Below, in pieces: positions 1-6,747 of a stretch of DNA of 18,887 nucleotides. Every line of letters begins with the position of its first letter. Within the stretch, counting starts at the first letter, position 1. A program made the translations under genes and the position numbers. The notes below the pieces were generated by a model. That model was not told the origin of the DNA. It saw nothing but the letters and a program-made list of their open reading frames with translations, and searched no databases. This DNA is from WVXT01 sp964403285 (lineage in GTDB: Bacteria; UBA6262; WVXT01): NCBI GenBank assembly GCA_964403285.1, contig CAYOFG010000028.1, positions 1 to 18,887 on the forward strand, in the 5' to 3' direction.

Positions 1-886
1 TAGTGGAGCAGAAGCCAACGAATGCGCGATAAAACTTGCCAGGAAGTACGGTCATCTGCAAGAAGGGAAAAAGGAGAATAGACACAAAATTATTGTTTTT
101 GAAAACTCTTTCCATGGGAGAACGCTGGCTACCCTCTCGGCCACCAGGCAGAAAAAGTTTCAGAAGGGTTTTGCTCCTCTATTATCTGGATTTAAGCAGG
201 CAAAATTTAATGAGCTTTCTACAGTGGAGAGGGCGATTGATAATAATACTTGCGCGATAATGGTGGAACCGGTTCAGGGAGAGGGGGGTGTTCGGGTTGC
301 TACCGGAGAGTTTCTCAAAGGGTTGCGCAGGATATGTAATAAATTTGGACTCCTTTTAATTCTTGACGAGATCCAGTCAGGGATGGGTCGGACAGGAAAA
401 ATCTTTGCATATCAACATTATGGTATAACTCCTGACATCCTGACTCTGGCTAAGGGAGTAGGTGGCGGATTGCCCCTGGGGGCAACCATTGCCAAGGATA
501 GAATAGCTAAGCTTTTCGCATATGGTAACCATGGCTCAACCTTTGGAGGCAATCCCGTCTCCGTCGCTGCAGGACTGGCAGCAGTGAAACTACTGAATGG
601 TAAGTTGTTGAACAATGTGAAAGTGACTGGCAGCTATTTCATTAAGCGCCTGAATCGATTAAAATCTAAATATCCGAAGAAGATTAAGCAAGTGCGGGGA
701 TTGGGCTTAATGGTGGGGATGGAGTTAAAAGGGGAAGGAGAGAAGATTGTAAAGAAGTGTTTTGAGCAAGGAATCCTTATCAATTGTACTCAGGAGAGGG
801 TTCTGAGATTTTTGCCTCCCTTTATAATTGGTAATGGAGATATAGATATATTAGTAAACACCTTAGATAAAATTTTTACAAAATAG
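1..886 (+). CDS. argD: Acetylornithine aminotransferase (ArgD), 5'-truncated by the window edge
   Basis: PLP-dependent class-III aminotransferase that interconverts N-acetylglutamate semialdehyde and N-acetylornithine in arginine synthesis; in many bacteria it also acts on the diaminopimelate branch. The reading frame is open from base 2, and 294 residues are visible. The fragment begins inside the PLP-phosphate binding segment SGAEANECAIKLARKYG, followed by the FHGRTLATLSAT motif. EPVQGEGG and LDEIQSGMGRTG are typical, and the Schiff-base lysine lies in LAKGVGGGLPLGA (about residue 151 of the fragment). About 100 N-terminal residues are missing to the left, judged against a usual length near 390-400. 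The ATG at 224 is internal and not a start. The argG and argH genes downstream support ArgD over other class-III aminotransferases, though closely related ornithine or GABA aminotransferases cannot be excluded by motif alone. Confidence 0.9.
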   Translation, partial: SGAEANECAIKLARKYGHLQEGKKENRHKIIVFENSFHGRTLATLSATRQKKFQKGFAPLLSGFKQAKFNELSTVERAIDNNTCAIMVEPVQGEGGVRVATGEFLKGLRRICNKFGLLLILDEIQSGMGRTGKIFAYQHYGITPDILTLAKGVGGGLPLGATIAKDRIAKLFAYGNHGSTFGGNPVSVAAGLAAVKLLNGKLLNNVKVTGSYFIKRLNRLKSKYPKKIKQVRGLGLMVGMELKGEGEKIVKKCFEQGILINCTQERVLRFLPPFIIGNGDIDILVNTLDKIFTK

Positions 887-919
887 GGACAGCGACCATT
901 TTTCAGTAAGGCTGATTCA

Positions 920-1105
920 CAAAAGATAGTTTTTCCTCGCTGGAGGAATTTCTTAACGCCAAAAAACTTCGGACTTTGCAGGGCGCAAATCGAAACTCCT
1001 CCTCTGATGGATCGGAGTCGTCAGACACCGATTTGCTTCTGTAGCGAAATAGTTGTCCTCGTTTTTTGGCTAAAATTCCTTAAAACTCTTCAAAACTATC
1101 TTTTG
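920..1105 (+). repeat. Long imperfect palindrome, copy 1 (structured element or MITE-like)
   Basis: This fills most of the 340-base gap between argD and argG. Nested inverted arms form one long rod: 920-933 pairs with 1092-1105 (14 bp, perfect), 944-951 with 1073-1080 (8 bp), 958-967 with 1061-1070 (10 bp, GCCAAAAAAC/GTTTTTTGGC), GGAC 971-974 with GTCC 1055-1058, and 985-991 with 1030-1036 (GCAAATC/GATTTGC). A small apical hairpin sits around 995-1018. A homologous copy lies at 12174-12364. Copy 1 starts about 34 bases after the argD stop. No coding potential, known RNA family or target-site duplication was recognised. It could be a non-autonomous mobile element, a 3'-UTR structure or a regulatory RNA. 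Confidence 0.75.
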
Positions 1106-1167
1106 CTCAGATATTTAGGTTTGGTATAGTGGAAGGAATGCGGAAGGGATGACAAAAGGTTGTTTTT

Positions 1168-1191
1168 CTCTCTCCCCGTTGGGGGAGAGGG
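1168..1191 (+). repeat. C-rich/G-rich hairpin upstream of argG
   Basis: CTCTCTCCCC (1168-1177) pairs with GGGGAGAGGG (1182-1191) around a 4-base loop, giving a 10-bp stem with one G-T wobble. It lies about 25 bases before the argG ribosome binding site. It has no T-run after it, so it is not an obvious intrinsic terminator. It resembles the short CT-rich dispersed hairpins often seen between genes. A weak promoter-like pair (TTGCTC 1103-1108, TATAGT 1125-1130, 16-base spacer) lies upstream and would place this hairpin in the argG leader, but that promoter is speculative. Confidence 0.5.
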
Positions 1192-1226
1192 TGAGGGGTA
1201 CAGGCAGATTCACATAAGGAGGGGTG

Positions 1227-2453
1227 ATGGAAAAAGTAAGCAGGGTTGTTTTAGCCTATTCAGGAGGGCTGGACACTTCCATAATAATTCACTGGCTGAA
1301 GCAAAACTACGGTTGCCAGGTGGTTGCCTTTGCTGCGGATGTGGGTCAGTTTGACCTTGCCGAGAAGAGTACGCACACAGTTTCAGATTTGAAACGGAAA
1401 GCAATAAATGCTGGCGCTTCCAAGGTCTGCGTCCAGGATTTGAAAAGAGAATTTGTTCGGGATTATGTGTTTCCCACGCTTCAGGCAAATGCTGTTTACG
1501 AAGGCAAATATCTTCTTTCTGCAGCGCTTTCCCGGCCACTCATTGCCAAAAAATTAGTGGAGATTGCCAAAAGAGAGAAGGCAGACGCAGTGGCCCATGG
1601 ATGCACAGGAAAAGGAAACGACCAGGTGAGATTTGAGTTAACTTTTAAGGCGTTGAATCCTAAATTGAAGATATTGGCTCCCTTGAGAGAATGGGAGATG
1701 GTATCTCGTCAAGAAGAGATTGAATATGCTAGAAGGTATAAGATTCCCGTCTTTGCGGGCAAAGAGAAACCCTATAGCATTGACAGGAATCTTTGGGGAG
1801 TCTGCATTGAATGCGGACCGTTGGAGGACCCCTGGAAGGAGCCTCCAGAGGACGCATATCAGATAACTACTCCCCCGGAAAAGGCATCTTCTAAGCCAGT
1901 CTATTTAGATATATATTTTGAACAAGGGATTCCCACTAAGATAGATGGAAAGTTTTTGTCGCCAGTGGAATTAATCAAAAAACTGAATAGAATTGGTGGA
2001 GCTTATGGGATTGGTCGCATCGACCTGGTGGAGAATAGAGTAGTGGGAATCAAGTCCAGAGAAATTTACGAAGCTCCCGCAGCAACAATTCTATATCTAG
2101 CGCATCGGGAATTAGAGAGTTTAACCCTCGATAAGGATACTTTTCATTATAAGGAATTTATTGGACCCCGGTATGCAGAACTGGTCTATTGTGGACTCTG
2201 GGAATCAGCACTCAAGAAGACAATAGATGCCTTTGTTTCCGAAACGCAAAAGAAGGTTACGGGAACTGTCAGAATGAAGCTGTACAAAGGAAATCTGTGG
2301 GTTGTAGGCAGAAAATCTCCTTATTCTCTCTATGAGAAGAGACTGGCTACCTATGGAGCTGAAGATAAATTTAACCGCACTTCTGCCAAAGGATTTATTG
2401 ACCTCATGGGATTGCCTCTGGAATTGAAAGCTTTGATAGATAGAAAGGAGTAG
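1227..2453 (+). CDS. argG: Argininosuccinate synthase
   Basis: Joins citrulline and aspartate with ATP hydrolysis to AMP and pyrophosphate, forming argininosuccinate, the penultimate step of arginine synthesis; cytosolic. The N-terminus carries the ATP pyrophosphatase loop AYSGGLDTS. Other family segments are HGCTGKGNDQVRFE, the NLWG-type stretch followed by ECGPLEDPW, and GRIDLVENRVVGIKSREIYEAPAATIL. At 408 residues the length is normal. An AAGGAGG ribosome binding site (1216-1222) fits ATG 1227 (4-base gap); the in-frame GTG at 1224 is too close. The last three codons run into a REP repeat that begins at 2447, and the stop TAG (2451-2453) is part of the repeat's GTAG tetranucleotide. argH, the next enzyme in the pathway, is separated from argG only by the RAYT module. 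Confidence 0.97.
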   Translation: MEKVSRVVLAYSGGLDTSIIIHWLKQNYGCQVVAFAADVGQFDLAEKSTHTVSDLKRKAINAGASKVCVQDLKREFVRDYVFPTLQANAVYEGKYLLSAALSRPLIAKKLVEIAKREKADAVAHGCTGKGNDQVRFELTFKALNPKLKILAPLREWEMVSRQEEIEYARRYKIPVFAGKEKPYSIDRNLWGVCIECGPLEDPWKEPPEDAYQITTPPEKASSKPVYLDIYFEQGIPTKIDGKFLSPVELIKKLNRIGGAYGIGRIDLVENRVVGIKSREIYEAPAATILYLAHRELESLTLDKDTFHYKEFIGPRYAELVYCGLWESALKKTIDAFVSETQKKVTGTVRMKLYKGNLWVVGRKSPYSLYEKRLATYGAEDKFNRTSAKGFIDLMGLPLELKALIDRKE

Positions 2454-2501
2454 CGAAACTTGTTTCGCGATTAGTTATCGCACCGCAAGCGGTGCTACTC
2501 C
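2447..2501 (+). repeat. REP pair (BIME) overlapping the argG stop codon
   Basis: Two REP units face each other. The outer arms are GGAGTA (2447-2452) and TACTCC (2496-2501). Inside are hairpin GCGAAAC-TT-GTTTCGC (2453-2468), an 11-base spacer, and hairpin GCACCGC-AA-GCGGTGC (2480-2495). Read on either strand, each unit is GGAGTAG followed by a 7-bp hairpin. GTAG at the hairpin foot is the recognition tetranucleotide known for E. coli REP/RAYT systems. Folded as RNA or single-stranded DNA it would be a three-way junction. An almost identical copy lies at 3084-3138, on the other side of the transposase. Confidence 0.85.
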
Positions 2502-2509
2502 AGTTATTT

Positions 2510-2531
2510 GGAGTAGCGAGACTTGTTTCGC
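2510..2531 (+). repeat. Single REP unit directly upstream of the RAYT gene
   Basis: GGAGTA (2510-2515) followed by hairpin GCGAGAC-TT-GTTTCGC (2516-2531), whose stem has one G-T wobble. It ends 8 bases before the transposase ATG. A lone REP next to the RAYT start is typical of RAYT loci. Because no Shine-Dalgarno sequence lies between it and the start codon, the hairpin could limit expression of the gene. Confidence 0.75.
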
Positions 2532-2539
2532 GTAAATAA

Positions 2540-3073
2540 ATGATTACCGATAAGCATCGTCCACCACATATTTATCTTGATAATACTAATTATTTCATTA
2601 CAATTGGGACATTTAGGAAGAGTAGATTATTTAACAACGATATAAAAAAGCAATTTATCAAATCTGCTTTAGATTCTGCAATTAAGAAATTTGGATATAT
2701 TTTGCACGCATGGGTCATTTTAGACAATCATTTTCACATTTTAATTAAAGCACTTAGGGGAGAACTTCTACCTCGCTTTATAGGGTCGGTGACCGGAAAA
2801 AGTGCCATAGAGCTTAACAAGTTGGACAAGATATCCGGAAGGCAATGCTGGTACCAATATTGGGATCGATGCATTCGTAACGAGGCCGATTTTTGGAGAA
2901 GGATGAATTATACTCATTATAATCCTGTAAAACATAGTTATGTGTCTCTAATGGGAGAGTATCTCTTTTCCAGTTATAGGGATTATCTTGGTGAGCAAGG
3001 GCAGCGGTGGATAGATAATTGCTTTGAGAAATATTCCGTAATAGATTTTACTATGAAAGAAGATGGGTTTTGA
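2540..3073 (+). CDS. REP-associated tyrosine transposase (RAYT, Y1/HUH family)
   Basis: IS200/IS605-like single-domain transposase of 177 residues. The HUH metal-binding motif is in LDNHFHILIK (H64-F-H66). The candidate nucleophilic tyrosine lies in MNYTHYNPVKHSYV (Y124 or Y127), the classic RAYT signature. The preceding segment CWYQYWDRCIRNEADFW also fits the family. No frameshift or internal stop is seen, so it appears intact. RAYTs cut single-stranded REP DNA at the hairpin foot and are thought to spread REP/BIME sequences. REPs of matching sequence flank it on both sides, which supports this assignment. The start is ATG 2540, with no recognisable Shine-Dalgarno sequence. The gene appears more AT-rich than argG and argH, consistent with acquisition. 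Confidence 0.92.
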   Translation: MITDKHRPPHIYLDNTNYFITIGTFRKSRLFNNDIKKQFIKSALDSAIKKFGYILHAWVILDNHFHILIKALRGELLPRFIGSVTGKSAIELNKLDKISGRQCWYQYWDRCIRNEADFWRRMNYTHYNPVKHSYVSLMGEYLFSSYRDYLGEQGQRWIDNCFEKYSVIDFTMKEDGF

Positions 3074-3083
3074 ACGCAGAGCT

Positions 3084-3138
3084 GGAGTAGCGAGACTTGT
3101 CTCGCGATTAGTTAGCGCACCGCAAGCGGTGCTACTCC
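3084..3138 (+). repeat. REP pair (BIME) between the RAYT and argH
   Basis: Same architecture as the repeat at 2447-2501: GGAGTA (3084-3089), hairpin GCGAGAC-TT-GTCTCGC (3090-3105), spacer, hairpin GCACCGC-AA-GCGGTGC (3117-3132), TACTCC (3133-3138). One base pair of the first stem is G-C here and A-T in the 2447 copy, so the pairing is kept. It ends just before the argH ribosome binding site (AGGAGG, 3145-3150). Confidence 0.85.
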
Positions 3139-3154
3139 AATTATAGGAGGATTT

Positions 3155-4510
3155 ATGAAAAATAAGAAATCAAAAGAGATTGATACTTCTGGTTTCATAG
3201 CTTCCATATCTTTCGACAGGAGACTGGCACCTTACGATATTGCGGGAAGCATTGCCCATTGTAAGATGCTGGTGAAGTGTAAAATTATCTCTAAAAGCGA
3301 AGGAGACAAGATTTTTAAAGGATTGAGGGAAATCGAAGAGGAGATTACTGAGGGAAAATTTAGATTTCTTCCTCAAGACGAAGATATCCATATGGCTATT
3401 GAGAGGAGATTGATGGAGAAGACAGGAGAGTCAGGAGGCAGACTGCACACTGCCAGGAGCCGTAATGACCAGATTTCTCTCGATATGCGAATGTATTTAA
3501 AAGACGAAATAAAGAAAATTTCTACGCTTATAGAAAATCTGCAGGATTCTATAGTGAAATTGTCGGAAAAGAATACGGAAGTAATAATGCCGGGATTTAC
3601 TCATCTGCAACATGCTCAGCCGGTCCTTTTTTCGCACCATTTAATGGCGTACTTCTCTATGCTCAAACGAGACAGGGAGAGATTTGCAGAATGCTTCAAC
3701 AGAACGAACGTGTTGCCTTTGGGCGCGGGAGCTTTAGCAGGCACAAGTTTTTCCATTGACAGGGAGTTTGTTTCCCGGCAATTGGGATTTTCCTCAGTTA
3801 GCGAGAATAGTATTGATACTGTTTCCGACCGCGATTTTGTAATTGAGTTTTTGTCAGCGGGGGCGATGCTGATGATGCATCTTTCCCGGCTGGCAGAGGA
3901 ATTGGTTATCTGGTCATCGGCAGAATTCTCTTTTATTGAGATGGATGAAGATTTCTGCACCGGTTCTTCTATTATGCCCCAGAAAAAGAATCCCGACGTT
4001 GCTGAACTCATCAGGGGGAAGACCGGCAGGATTTACGGAAATCTCCAGTCCCTGCTTACAGTAATGAAGGGACTTCCTCTCTCTTATAATCGGGATATGC
4101 AGGAAGATAAAGAGAGATTATTTGATACTGTGGATACTGTGAAAAATGTCCTGCAAGTTTTATCGCCACTTATATCGTCGCTCAAATTGAATCGAGAAAA
4201 GATGCTTTCGCTAACTAAAAAAGGATATTTGAATGCCACCGATGCAGCCGATTATTTGGTCAAAAAGGGAGTTCCCTTCCGAAAGGCTCATCAGCTTATA
4301 AAAGATATAGTCCTCTACTCTATGAGAAGGGGTAAGGCTCTGGAGGAGTTAAATGTTAAGGAATTGAAAGTCTTTTCGCCTCTATTTTCTAATGATTTTT
4401 TTGATGCTATTGATATAAAAAGGTGTGTGGAATCCCGCAAGTCACAGGGAGGAACCGCTCCCGAGGAAGTAAAAGACCAGATTAGAAAGTCAAAAATTAA
4501 GGAAAAATAA
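3155..4510 (+). CDS. argH: Argininosuccinate lyase with atypical N-terminus
   Basis: Cleaves argininosuccinate to arginine and fumarate, the last step of arginine synthesis; belongs to the fumarase/aspartase superfamily and is normally a tetramer. Family signatures: SGGRLHTARSRNDQISLDMR (about 93-112), PGFTHLQHAQPV with the likely catalytic His150, DSDRD-type region VSDRDFV, and the flexible serine loop GSSIMPQKKNPD (270-281). ATG 3155 follows an ideal AGGAGG (3145-3150). At 451 residues it is slightly short. The usual N-terminal (L)WGGRF segment is missing: the protein starts MKNKKSKEIDTSGF and then enters the conserved ASISFDRRLAPYDIAGSIAH. No upstream in-frame sequence supplies the missing motif. 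The gene starts 16 bases after a REP pair, so loss of the original 5' end during RAYT/REP insertion is a reasonable inference. lysA starts one base after its stop. Confidence 0.95.
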   Translation: MKNKKSKEIDTSGFIASISFDRRLAPYDIAGSIAHCKMLVKCKIISKSEGDKIFKGLREIEEEITEGKFRFLPQDEDIHMAIERRLMEKTGESGGRLHTARSRNDQISLDMRMYLKDEIKKISTLIENLQDSIVKLSEKNTEVIMPGFTHLQHAQPVLFSHHLMAYFSMLKRDRERFAECFNRTNVLPLGAGALAGTSFSIDREFVSRQLGFSSVSENSIDTVSDRDFVIEFLSAGAMLMMHLSRLAEELVIWSSAEFSFIEMDEDFCTGSSIMPQKKNPDVAELIRGKTGRIYGNLQSLLTVMKGLPLSYNRDMQEDKERLFDTVDTVKNVLQVLSPLISSLKLNREKMLSLTKKGYLNATDAADYLVKKGVPFRKAHQLIKDIVLYSMRRGKALEELNVKELKVFSPLFSNDFFDAIDIKRCVESRKSQGGTAPEEVKDQIRKSKIKEK

Positions 4511-4511
4511 G

Positions 4512-5801
4512 ATGAGACATTTTAGTTACTGGAATGGGCATCTCTACTGTGAGGGAGTCTCTGTAGAGAAGATAGCCAGGGAAGTGGGGACGCCTTTTTA
4601 TCTCTATAGTCACCGGATTCTTCTGGAGAATTACCGAAGTTTCCACAGTGGACTGGGAAAGATAAGACACCTCATATGTTATGCATTCAAGGCAAATTCC
4701 AACGCTACTCTATGCAAAATTTTAGCTGATGCTGGTAGTGGGGCTGATGTGGCTTCATTAGGAGAACTCAAGCAAGCTCTGGAACTGGGACTTCCTGGAC
4801 GGAAGATTATCCTCAACGGAAATGGCAAGACAGTAGAAGAGATGGAGTTAGCTATTAAGTCGGATATTTTAATGATTAATGTAGACTCATTCGAGGAATT
4901 GGCTCTGCTTAACCGGGTTGCTGTGAGATTGGGGAAAAAAGCGAGAATTGCGCTGAGGATAAATCCTGATATTGAACCACACACGCATCCCTATATCGCC
5001 ACCGGAGTGAAGAAGGGCAAGTTTGGTTTTGAACTGGCCAGGGCAATTGAAGGCTATAGACTGGCGAAGAGGATGGGAAATCTAGAAATCTGTGGCATCC
5101 ATATGCACATTGGCTCCCAGGTTACAACGATAGAGCCTTTTATCAGAGGGCTGAAAAAGCTCATCACTGTTTCCGATAATCTGAAAAAGATCGGAATAAA
5201 TCTTGACTACGTTAATGTGGGAGGAGGTTTGGGTATAACTTATTGGAATGAGAGACCGCCTACCCCTGCCAGTTATGCTCGTGCCTTGATACCTCTAATT
5301 AAAAAGATTACTTCCCGGGGAATCTTTGAACCGGGAAGAGCTATAGTGGGCAATGCAGGGATTCTGGTAACCAAAATTCTTTATATAAAGGAGATGTTTT
5401 CTAAAAAATTTGTTGTCGTTGACGCAGGAATGTCCGATTTTATCAGGCCGACTCTGTATAATGCTTACCATGAGATAAAGCCAGTTCAACTCGAGGAAGT
5501 GGCAAAAGGGAGATTACAACTGGAAAGGCCTTCCCTTTGGCCTATGGGTACCAGAAAGGTAATGGTGACTGATATAGTAGGTCCCATTTGTGAGTCGGGT
5601 GATTTTTTTGCTAAAGATAGGAGTCTGCCTAAAGTATCTGCAGGAGACCTTTTAGCGGTATTCTGTGCTGGCGCTTACGGATTCACTATGTCTTCTAATT
5701 ACAATTCTCGTCGTCGACCTGCTGAGGTGCTGGTCAGAAAAGAAAGGTATAGTATCGTACGGGAACGAGAGACTTTTCAGGATTTAATTAAAGGGATGTA
5801 G
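4512..5801 (+). CDS. lysA: Diaminopimelate decarboxylase
   Basis: PLP-dependent fold-III decarboxylase that converts meso-diaminopimelate to L-lysine. The PLP lysine is K60 in CYAFKANSN. HIGSQ (199-203), GGGLG (237-241, phosphate binding), EPGRAIVGNAG (273-283) and CESGD (C360) are the expected active-site motifs. AGAYGFTMSSNYN near the C-terminus carries the conserved tyrosine. Length 429 is normal. A stretch of about 20 residues around 325-350 (LEEVAKGRLQLERPSLWPMG) seems longer than usual between AYHEI and the VVGP-CESGD region, possibly a lineage-specific loop. The start ATG 4512 follows the argH stop after one base and has no strong ribosome binding site of its own, suggesting translational coupling. 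Its product is the end point of the dapF-dapA-dapB-dapL block downstream. Confidence 0.96.
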   Translation: MRHFSYWNGHLYCEGVSVEKIAREVGTPFYLYSHRILLENYRSFHSGLGKIRHLICYAFKANSNATLCKILADAGSGADVASLGELKQALELGLPGRKIILNGNGKTVEEMELAIKSDILMINVDSFEELALLNRVAVRLGKKARIALRINPDIEPHTHPYIATGVKKGKFGFELARAIEGYRLAKRMGNLEICGIHMHIGSQVTTIEPFIRGLKKLITVSDNLKKIGINLDYVNVGGGLGITYWNERPPTPASYARALIPLIKKITSRGIFEPGRAIVGNAGILVTKILYIKEMFSKKFVVVDAGMSDFIRPTLYNAYHEIKPVQLEEVAKGRLQLERPSLWPMGTRKVMVTDIVGPICESGDFFAKDRSLPKVSAGDLLAVFCAGAYGFTMSSNYNSRRRPAEVLVRKERYSIVRERETFQDLIKGM

Positions 5802-5806
5802 AATAA

Positions 5807-5862
5807 GGAGTAGTCCCGATGAATCGGGACGTCATAATCGCGAAGCTTTGCTTCGCTACTCC
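5807..5862 (+). repeat. REP pair (BIME) between lysA and dapF
   Basis: The outer arms GGAGTA (5807-5812) and TACTCC (5857-5862) are identical to those of the repeats at 2447 and 3084. The hairpins differ: GTCCCGAT-GA-ATCGGGAC (5813-5830) and GCGAAGC-TTT-GCTTCGC (5840-5856), separated by a 9-base spacer. The conserved GGAGTAG head with variable stems indicates the same RAYT-recognised family. It starts 5 bases after the lysA stop. Confidence 0.8.
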
Positions 5863-5883
5863 AGGTAAAGCTATGAAGAAGGG

Positions 5884-6723
5884 ATGGCATTGAGAAAACA
5901 TCTAATCACTTTTACCAAGATGGAAAGCGGGGGCAACGATTTCATAATTATTGATAACAGGAAGAAAATGCTCCCTCGCGCTCTCTCCCGGCTTGCGGTT
6001 AATCTCTGCCGGAGGCGTTCTTCAATTGGCGCTGATGGGTTGATTCTTCTGGAGAAAGCAGAGAAGGCCGATTACAGAATGCGAATTTTCAATCCCGACG
6101 GCAGCGAGCCGGAAATGTGTGGTAATGGAGCCAGATGCCTTGCCCAGTTCGCATTTATTAAGGGAATTGCTTCTGCAGAAGCAGTCATAGAGACCAGAGC
6201 GGGGAATGTAAAGGCGCAAGTTAAAAGGAAAAAGGTAAGGGTGAAATTAGGCAGTCCCTCGGGTATGGATTTGAATTTTAAGATTTCCCTTAAGCCGGGC
6301 ATCTCTCAAAAAGTTAACTTTATTAACACCGGCGTTCCCCACGTTGTAGTCTTTGTTTCTGCTCTAAGTAAGGTTGATGTGAAGAATCTGGGACGGGCGA
6401 TTCGTTACCATAAAAGATTTGCGCCTTCCGGGGCGAATGTAGATTTTGTTACCTTGCAAGGTAAAAACTCGCTCTATATCAGGACGTATGAAAGAGGAGT
6501 AGAAGATGAGACTCTTGCCTGTGGCACGGGTGCTGTTGCTTCGGCTTTGATTTCGGGCTTGCAGGGAAAAGTATCTTCTCCAGTGGAAGTTCATACTCGA
6601 GGCGGGGAGGTCTTGAAGGTAGAATATATAATAGAAAAAGATAGAAAAGGAATAGAAAAGTTCAAAGGCGTTTGGCTTGAAGGCGAAGTCAGAGTAGTCT
6701 ATGAGGGACAAGTAGAGGTTTGA
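5884..6723 (+). CDS. dapF: Diaminopimelate epimerase
   Basis: PLP-independent epimerase that converts LL- to meso-diaminopimelate using a two-cysteine thiol pair. Both catalytic cysteines are present: C79 in PEMCGNGARC and C213 in DETLACGTGA. The N-terminal TKMESGGNDF segment matches the family's FTKMxGxGNDF, and the length (279) is normal. The start is uncertain. ATG 5884 abuts the only purine-rich site (AGAAGGG, 5877-5883). The in-frame TTG at 5890 has a normal 6-base spacing and would give a protein two residues shorter, starting LRKHLITFTK. DapF is needed because DapL makes the LL isomer. It lies downstream of a REP pair and 24 bases before dapA. Confidence 0.95.
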   Translation: MALRKHLITFTKMESGGNDFIIIDNRKKMLPRALSRLAVNLCRRRSSIGADGLILLEKAEKADYRMRIFNPDGSEPEMCGNGARCLAQFAFIKGIASAEAVIETRAGNVKAQVKRKKVRVKLGSPSGMDLNFKISLKPGISQKVNFINTGVPHVVVFVSALSKVDVKNLGRAIRYHKRFAPSGANVDFVTLQGKNSLYIRTYERGVEDETLACGTGAVASALISGLQGKVSSPVEVHTRGGEVLKVEYIIEKDRKGIEKFKGVWLEGEVRVVYEGQVEV

Positions 6724-6747
6724 GAGCTGGCAGAGAGGAGGTGGAGA

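Larger units (their letters stand above)
2447..3138 (+). mobile_element. RAYT/REP module (REPtron) inserted between argG and argH
   Basis: A transposase gene (2540-3073) is bracketed by a REP pair plus a single REP on the left and one REP pair on the right, all of the GGAGTAG family. The layout matches described RAYT loci, in which a single-copy HUH transposase is flanked by the repeats it recognises. The module interrupts what is otherwise a directly adjacent argG-argH pair. No terminal inverted repeats or target duplication of a classical insertion sequence are visible. Confidence 0.75.

Noticed and set aside
36..260. 74-codon plus-strand frame at the left edge
   Set aside because: It overlaps the argD frame that is open from base 2 and contains SGAEANE and FHGRTLA motifs; the argD frame is the real one.
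887..1226. Searched for a tRNA, riboswitch or T-box controlling argG
   Set aside because: No tRNA cloverleaf, T-box sequence or known riboswitch core was recognised; the gap is explained by the palindromic element and a short hairpin.
2447..3138. Repeats around the RAYT considered as a CRISPR array
   Set aside because: There are only two full copies and one half copy, separated by a gene, with internal double hairpins and no regular spacers; REP/BIME fits.
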